From Prado023 sp963714995 (GTDB taxonomy: Bacteria; Actinomycetota; Actinomycetes; S36-B12; CAIYMF01), in the NCBI GenBank assembly GCA_963714995.1, contig CAVQQP010000005.1:124001-188000 (forward strand): 64,000 bases of DNA, written 5' to 3'. A program made the translations under genes and the position numbers. This document shows, piece by piece, positions 59,660-64,000 of the stretch. A model generated the notes under the pieces. That model ran no database searches and was not told the origin of the DNA. It saw only the letters and a program-made list of their open reading frames with translations. The number at the start of each line of letters is the position of its first letter. Position 1 is the stretch's first letter.

Positions 59660-60691
59660 CTACCTCGTTCCCTGGTCGGACAGTGCGGCGATCGAGGCCG
59701 CGTTCTCCTCGGTGACGAAGCTCGGGCCGGTGGCCACGATCGTGTTCGCCCCGACCTCGTTGCGGTTGCGCACCGCGAGCTCGAGGAAGGTCACGGGCAG
59801 GTACCCCTGCAGGTAGGGCTGCTGGTCGACCGCGAACTCGATCGCGCCGGCGCCGATCGCGTCGAGCACGTCGGGGCTCAGGTCGAACGTCGCCAGGGTC
59901 GCGTCGCGGGACGTGACCTCCTTGAGCGCGGCCATCGCGATGTCCGGGTCGAGCGTCAGGACGGCGTCCGGGGACTCGGCCGCCATCTTCGCGCCGATCT
60001 CCCGCGCGGTGCTGGCCGGGTCGGCCTTCCCGGTGACCTGCACGGTGAGGAGCTCGCCGCCGGACTCCGCCAGGCCCTCCTTGGCCCCGGCGCAGCGCTC
60101 CTGCAGGCCGATGTTGTTGACCTCGTGCAGCACGCACAGCACCGTCGACGAGCCACCCTCAGCCAGCTTCCGCCCGGCGCCGACCCCGGCGATGCGTTCG
60201 CTCTGGCCGACGTGGGTGATCACGTTGGGCATCTGCTCGAGGAGGTCGGATCCGGAGTTGAGGGTGACGATCGGGACGCCGGCGGCCTCCGCCTCGGCCA
60301 GGGCCCCCGAGATCGCGCCGATGTCCGGGGCGGACACGGCCAGGCCGTCCGCGCCCTGGTTCAGGGCGGCCCGGATCATCTCGGACTGCTTCTTGGCGTC
60401 GCCCGCGGAGCCCTGGTAGTCCAGCGTCACCTCGGGCAGCGTCGCGGCGGAGTCCTGCGCCCCCTTGCGCACGATCGACCAGAAGCCGCCGTCGTCGCCG
60501 TGGGTGATCATCGCGATCCGCATGGGCCCGGTGTGCACTGCGGCGTCCTCGCCGCCGCTGGAGCGGTTCACCGGGTCGACGGTGCAGGCCGCCAGGGGCA
60601 GGGCGACCAGCGTGGCGGCCAGGAGCACCGACGTGCGCCTGCGCGCTGATGCCGACCGCAGGGGTGACAGCGCGGTGGGTGGCAGGGGCAT
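59660..60691 (-). CDS. Sugar ABC transporter substrate-binding lipoprotein
   Basis: The 343-residue protein has a signal peptide with lipobox LPLAAC, then the periplasmic-binding fold of type 4 (RIAMITHGDDGGFWSIVRKGAQD, DGLAVSAPDIGAISGALAEAEAAGVPIVTLNSG, EIGAKMAAESPDAVLTLDPDIA, AVDQQPYLQGYLPVTFLELA). It is the extracellular receptor of a ribose/fructose-type importer. Start ATG 60691 has GGAAGG 9 nt upstream; the longer frame from 60742 lacks a signal. The three-gene order binding protein-permease-ATPase is that of the FrcBCA type. Confidence 0.88.
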   Translation of the reverse strand: MPLPPTALSPLRSASARRRTSVLLAATLVALPLAACTVDPVNRSSGGEDAAVHTGPMRIAMITHGDDGGFWSIVRKGAQDSAATLPEVTLDYQGSAGDAKKQSEMIRAALNQGADGLAVSAPDIGAISGALAEAEAAGVPIVTLNSGSDLLEQMPNVITHVGQSERIAGVGAGRKLAEGGSSTVLCVLHEVNNIGLQERCAGAKEGLAESGGELLTVQVTGKADPASTAREIGAKMAAESPDAVLTLDPDIAMAALKEVTSRDATLATFDLSPDVLDAIGAGAIEFAVDQQPYLQGYLPVTFLELAVRNRNEVGANTIVATGPSFVTEENAASIAALSDQGTR

Positions 60692-60806
60692 CGCGGGGGC
60701 CTTCCGATCGTGGGCGGACCCACTGTGGCAGAAGTGCCCCATGGTGCGCGTCCGGACGCGCTGATGCGCGCCGGCGGCGCCGGGCGTTGGCCCGACGCTC
60801 AGGCGG

Positions 60807-61463
60807 TCACTGCATGTGGCCGTGCTCGCGCTCGGCGTCGAGCCGGGCGGCGTACGCGGCGACCTGCGTGCGCCGCTCCATCCCCAGCTTGGCGAGCAGG
60901 GAGGAGACGTAGTTCTTCACGGTCTTCTCCGCGAGGTGCATGCTCTCGCCGATCTGGCGGTTGGTCATGCCCTCGCCGATCAGCACGAGGATCCGGCGCT
61001 CCTGGTCGTTGAGCTGGTCGACCTTGGAGTCCGACTGCGCCCCGCTGCGCAGGCGCTCGAGCACCCGCTGCGTGGCCCGGGGGTCGAGCAGGCTGCGTCC
61101 GGCGGCGACCGAGCGGACCGCCTCGACCAGGTCGTTGCCCTTGATGTCCTTCAGCACGTAGCCCGCAGCGCCCGCCATGATCGCGTCGAAGAGCGCCTCG
61201 TCATCGGCATAGGACGTCAGCATGAGGCACTTCAGGTCGGGAAGGATCGACCGCGCATCCCGGCACACCTCGATGCCGGTCCCGTCGGGAAGGCGCACGT
61301 CGAGCACCGCCACGTCCGGCCGCGCCGCGGGGATGCGGTGCAGCGCATCGACGGCCGTGCCGGCCTCGCCGACGACCTCCATGTCGGATTCGAGGCCGAG
61401 GAGGTCAGCGATGCCGCGCCGCACCACCTCATGGTCGTCGAGAAGGAACACCCGGATCGTCAT
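60807..61463 (-). CDS. devR: DevR/DosR-like NarL-family response regulator
   Basis: The 218-residue protein begins MTIRVFLLDDHEVVRRGIADLLG, with phosphoacceptor Asp55 (VAVLDVRLPDGTGIEVCRD), YVLKDIKGNDLVEAVRSVAAGRSLLDPRA, and a LuxR/NarL helix-turn-helix LNDQERRILVLIGEGMTNRQIGESMHLAEKTVKNYVSSLLAKLGMERRTQ. The whole protein is strikingly similar to M. tuberculosis DosR/DevR, including the recognition helix LAEKTVKNYVS that reads GGGACTTNNGTCCC boxes. The ATG at 61463 is 6 nt after CACACT on the minus strand. No kinase is adjacent; devS is in the cydDC operon at 25751-27424. Predicted master regulator of hypoxia and redox genes. Confidence 0.9.
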   Translation of the reverse strand: MTIRVFLLDDHEVVRRGIADLLGLESDMEVVGEAGTAVDALHRIPAARPDVAVLDVRLPDGTGIEVCRDARSILPDLKCLMLTSYADDEALFDAIMAGAAGYVLKDIKGNDLVEAVRSVAAGRSLLDPRATQRVLERLRSGAQSDSKVDQLNDQERRILVLIGEGMTNRQIGESMHLAEKTVKNYVSSLLAKLGMERRTQVAAYAARLDAEREHGHMQ

Positions 61464-61569
61464 GGCCCCAGTGTGCCCCATCACGCCCATATGGGAGCCG
61501 GGATGCGCCCGCTCGTGCCCCATTCACGAATATTGTCCGATCCGGCGGTCGTTCTGCGAGAGGGTGCAT

Positions 61570-61584
61570 GTCCACTATGTGGAC
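61570..61584. promoter_or_regulatory. 15-bp perfect palindrome between devR and hemA
   Basis: GTCCAC-TAT-GTGGAC. It lies upstream of the predicted hemA promoter and about 105 bp before devR. Binding protein unknown. A second small palindrome, CCCATATGGG, lies at 61486-61495 near devR. Confidence 0.4.
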
Positions 61585-61601
61585 GGTTTGTCGATCGGAG
61601 T

Positions 61602-61630
61602 TTGCGCTGCGTGAGGCCCCGACTTAGCCT
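61602..61630 (+). promoter_or_regulatory. Predicted promoter of the hemA operon
   Basis: TTGCGC (61602-61607) and TAGCCT (61625-61630) are 17 bp apart, giving a transcript that starts near 61637 with a leader of about 45 nt before the leader peptide. A GGCCT/AGGCC stem lies at 61649-61664. Confidence 0.5.
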
Positions 61631-61682
61631 GACAGCACCTTCCAAACGGCCTATACCACAGGCCCTTCCCCCTGGGAGCACC

Positions 61683-61787
61683 GTGTCCGTACTTGTCGCA
61701 TCCACTCCCCCCGGGGACGCGGATGTGACAGCCGGGGACGGCACTTCTGCGTTCCCCGGGGCGCCCACGCCGGTGGAGGCTGCATGA
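61683..61787 (+). CDS. Possible 34-residue leader peptide coupled to hemA
   Basis: GTG 61683, preceded by GGGAGC, encodes VSVLVASTPPGDADVTAGD then GTSAFPGAPTPVEAA, ending at a TGA that overlaps the hemA ATG (ATGA). It could be a short coupled leader, or the remains of an upstream gene such as rex, which usually precedes hemA in actinobacteria. Small and unsupported by family similarity. Confidence 0.35.
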   Translation: MSVLVASTPPGDADVTAGDGTSAFPGAPTPVEAA

Positions 61788-63130
61788 CCCTCCTGGTCGT
61801 GGGCGTGAACCACCGATCGGCTCCCGCACGGGTGCTCGACCAGATGGGACTCACCCCCGACGAGGCCGAGGGACTCTCAGCCGACCTCGCGGCCAGCGAC
61901 GTCGTCGCCGAGGCCATGGTCCTGGCGACCTGCAACCGGGTCGAGGTCTATGCCGACGTGACCCGCTTCCACCCGGCCGTCACGGCCGTGGCCGAGCTGA
62001 TGGCCAAGTGGACCGGCTGCGATCGCGCGACCCTCATCGAGCACAGCTACGTGCACTTCGACTCCTCCGCCGTGGCACACCTGTTCTCGGTGGCGGCCGG
62101 ACTGGACTCGATGGTGGTCGGCGAGGCGCAGATCCTCGGCCAGGTGCGGGCCAGCCTCGCGCGCGGCCAGGACAGTGGAACCGCGGGGCGGGTCCTCAAC
62201 GGGGTCGGCCAGCGCGCGCTGCGGGCCGGCAAGCGGGTGCATGCCGAGACCGGCATCGACCGCTCGGGTGTGTCGGTGGTGTCCGTCGGGCTCGACGCCG
62301 CCGCCGAGGTCCTCGGTGACCTCGCTGGGCGCCGGGTGCTCGTGGTGGGAGCAGGGTCGATGGGCGCCCTGGCTGCCTCCACGCTGGTCGCGCGGGGAGT
62401 CAGCGGCGTGCTGGTGGCCAATCGGACGACTGCCGTCGCCGAGCGCGTCGCCGCCGGGATCCCGCAGGGATGCGCGATCGACCTGGCCCAGATGCCCGCG
62501 GCGCTGGCCGAGGTGGACCTCGCCATCTGCTGCACCGGAGCCCAGGACAGCGTCATCGACCTCGACCTCGCCCGGGCCGCCCGGGCCGGCGCGCCCGCCG
62601 GACGGCCGCTGGTCCTGCTCGACCTCGCCCTGCCGCACGACGTCGACCCCGAGGTCGGCGACCTCCCCGGCGTGACCCGGATCGACCTCGCCGCGCTGGC
62701 CACCCTGCCGGCGACGGCTGCGTCCGAGGCTGACCTGCGGGCTGCGCGCGCGATCGTGGCCGCGGAGGTCGAGGCCTGCCTGGCCTCCGTCGCCGGTCAG
62801 GCGGTCGAGCCCGTCCTGGTCTCCCTGAGGGCGCACGTGGGTGGCGTCCTCGACACCGAGATGGAGCGCCTGCGCCTCCGGCTGACGGGCCTGGACTCCG
62901 AGGCCTTCGCCGAGGTCGAGCGCGCGATGCGCCGGGCCATGGCCACGCTGCTGCACCAGCCGACGGTCCGGATGAAGCAGCTGGCTGCCGAGCCGGGTGG
63001 CAACCGCTACGCCGAGGCCCTGTCCGCACTCTTCGACCTGGACCCGTCCCTGCCGGCGTCGGTGGTGGATCCCTCGACCGACCTCGACCCCGGATCGGAC
63101 GCACCACATGCGCTGGGGGGTCCGCAGTGA
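61784..63130 (+). CDS. hemA: Glutamyl-tRNA reductase
   Basis: The 448-residue protein opens MTLLVVGVNHRSAPARVLDQM, has the catalytic Cys50 in LATCNRVEVY, GLDSMVVGEAQILGQVR, an NADPH-binding VLVVGAGSMGALAASTLVARG and the C-terminal dimerisation helices. It makes glutamate-1-semialdehyde from Glu-tRNA, the first step of heme synthesis. The ATG at 61784 overlaps the end of a 34-codon upstream frame. hemC follows with a four-base overlap (GTGA). Heme demand of the bd oxidase and of DevS is consistent with nearby devR but not proved. Confidence 0.95.
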   Translation: MTLLVVGVNHRSAPARVLDQMGLTPDEAEGLSADLAASDVVAEAMVLATCNRVEVYADVTRFHPAVTAVAELMAKWTGCDRATLIEHSYVHFDSSAVAHLFSVAAGLDSMVVGEAQILGQVRASLARGQDSGTAGRVLNGVGQRALRAGKRVHAETGIDRSGVSVVSVGLDAAAEVLGDLAGRRVLVVGAGSMGALAASTLVARGVSGVLVANRTTAVAERVAAGIPQGCAIDLAQMPAALAEVDLAICCTGAQDSVIDLDLARAARAGAPAGRPLVLLDLALPHDVDPEVGDLPGVTRIDLAALATLPATAASEADLRAARAIVAAEVEACLASVAGQAVEPVLVSLRAHVGGVLDTEMERLRLRLTGLDSEAFAEVERAMRRAMATLLHQPTVRMKQLAAEPGGNRYAEALSALFDLDPSLPASVVDPSTDLDPGSDAPHALGGPQ

Positions 63131-64000
63131 GCGGCCAGCCCGTGGGGGTCGTGGCCCCCGCCCCCGCGCCCGCCCCCGCTGCGGCGGCCCCCGCGCCCGC
63201 CCCGCTGCGCCTCGCCACGCGCCGCTCCGCCCTGGCCATGGCCCAGTCCCGGATGGTCGGCGAGCAGCTGGCTGCCCTGACCGGACGCACCCTGGAGCTG
63301 GTCGAGGTGACCACCCACGGCGACCTCGACCGGGCGCCCCTGACGCAGATCGGCGGCACGGGCGTGTTCGTCGTGGCTGTCCGGCAGGCCCTCGCCGAGG
63401 GTCGGGCCGATGTCGCGGTGCACTCCTTGAAGGACCTGCCCACCGCCCCGGACGAGCGGCTGCACCTGGCGGCGATCCCGCTCCGGGAGGATCCCCGCGA
63501 CGCCCTCGTCGCCCGCGACGGCGCCACCCTGGAGACGCTTCCGGACGGGGCACGCGTGGGGACGGGGTCACCCCGCCGGCGGGCCCAGATCGCCGCTGCC
63601 CGGCCGGACCTCGAGATCGTCGACATCCGGGGCAACGTCGACACCCGGCTGTCGCGGGTCGCCGAGGACCTCGATGCCGTCGTCCTTGCAGCGGCCGGCC
63701 TGTCCCGCCTCGGCCAGACGTCCCGCGTCACGGAGCTGATCGATCCGGAGCGGGTGATGCCCGCACCGGGGCAGGGCGCCCTCGCGGTCGAGGTCCGTGC
63801 CGACGTCCCCGGATCGCCGGGCCACGGGACCGCTGACCGGGGCGCTGGTGCTGGTGCCGGCGCGACGCTGTCGGACGCCCTGCGCACCCTCGACGACCCG
63901 AACACGCGGGCTGCCGTGGTGGCGGAGCGCGCGCTCCTTGCCGCCCTCGAGGCCGGCTGCTCAGCGCCCATCGGGGCGCTGGCAGAGGTCGCAGGACGGA
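63127..64000 (+). CDS. hemC: Porphobilinogen deaminase (hydroxymethylbilane synthase), cut by window end
   Basis: From GTG 63127 the protein has an unusual Ala/Pro-rich N-terminal extension (VVAPAPAPAPAAAAPAPAP), then RLATRRSALAMAQSRMV, VEVTTHGDLDR, ADVAVHSLKDLPT, GTGSPRRRAQIAAARPDL, IRGNVDTRLSRV, VMPAPGQGALAVEVR and EAGCSAPIGA, whose Cys carries the dipyrromethane cofactor. It polymerises four porphobilinogens. The frame is open at 64000, so the C-terminal domain is incomplete. It overlaps hemA by four bases. Confidence 0.93.
   Translation, partial: MSGQPVGVVAPAPAPAPAAAAPAPAPLRLATRRSALAMAQSRMVGEQLAALTGRTLELVEVTTHGDLDRAPLTQIGGTGVFVVAVRQALAEGRADVAVHSLKDLPTAPDERLHLAAIPLREDPRDALVARDGATLETLPDGARVGTGSPRRRAQIAAARPDLEIVDIRGNVDTRLSRVAEDLDAVVLAAAGLSRLGQTSRVTELIDPERVMPAPGQGALAVEVRADVPGSPGHGTADRGAGAGAGATLSDALRTLDDPNTRAAVVAERALLAALEAGCSAPIGALAEVAGR

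Noticed and set aside
1..64000. tRNA, rRNA, insertion sequences, integrases, prophage or attachment sites.
   Set aside because: No clover-leaf-like sequence, transposase, recombinase or phage gene was recognised on either strand.

Overview
The window is a high-GC actinobacterial chromosome segment. The evidence is the gene order rpsF-ssb-rpsR-rplI-dnaB, strongly GC-biased third codon positions, many GTG starts, actinobacterial TTGTCCACA-type DnaA boxes, and many genes whose only upstream signal is a NANNNT hexamer 6-7 nt before the start codon, the pattern expected of leaderless mRNAs. I cannot name the genus. I see no tRNA, rRNA, insertion sequence, phage or CRISPR array; the region reads as ordinary chromosome with a large respiratory and redox block.

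Layout. 1-2700: a C-terminal gene fragment, a dispersed repeat, then an alanine-racemase-like gene and a FemX/FemAB-type peptidoglycan bridge ligase (minus strand). 2900-8560: ribosomal/replication cluster (rpsF, ssb, rpsR, rplI), a secreted L,D-transpeptidase with Ig/cadherin-like repeats, a low-molecular-weight phosphatase, a DnaA-box cluster and dnaB. 8700-17400: small housekeeping and accessory genes (DUF1232, tandem ACT, quinone reductase-like, hydrolase, DUF2237, DUF429, LysE, MerR/TipA, a secreted coiled-coil protein coupled to a secreted nuclease-lamin-tail protein, trmL). 17550-22120: ABC exporter, SpoIIE/RsbU-type phosphatase, aldo/keto reductase.

22250-40570 is the energy block: cydAB, a TetR regulator, an operon cydD-cydC-devS (the last a DosS/DevS-like two-GAF histidine kinase), and a tightly overlapping seven-gene operon for a group 3b-type [NiFe] hydrogenase (beta, a cyclic-nucleotide-binding-domain protein, gamma, delta, alpha, maturation protease, P2-type cation ATPase). 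A response regulator very like mycobacterial DosR/DevR lies at 60.8-61.5 kb. A near-consensus DosR box stands upstream of cydA and a weaker one upstream of the hydrogenase operon. Together these suggest a hypoxia/redox regulon: DevS senses, DevR activates bd oxidase and hydrogenase, and CydDC supports bd assembly.

40700-57490: a large secreted subtilase, LURP-one and TRIC-type proteins, a three-gene molybdenum hydroxylase (xanthine dehydrogenase type) operon, an OmpR-type two-component system flanked by two secreted proteins, and an ABC-2 exporter operon with a LolA-like secreted protein. 57770-64000: sugar-type ABC importer, devR, and hemA-hemC (hemC runs off the end).

Two sequence-level oddities matter. 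First, seven genes (DUF429, LysE, aldo/keto reductase, cydC, P-type ATPase, molybdopterin subunit of the hydroxylase, histidine kinase) need frame changes to give a full family-like protein, and nearly all shifts have the same sign (+1). Second, several intergenic regions hold clusters in which a short unit occurs twice forward and then once or twice inverted, with a different unit in each cluster.
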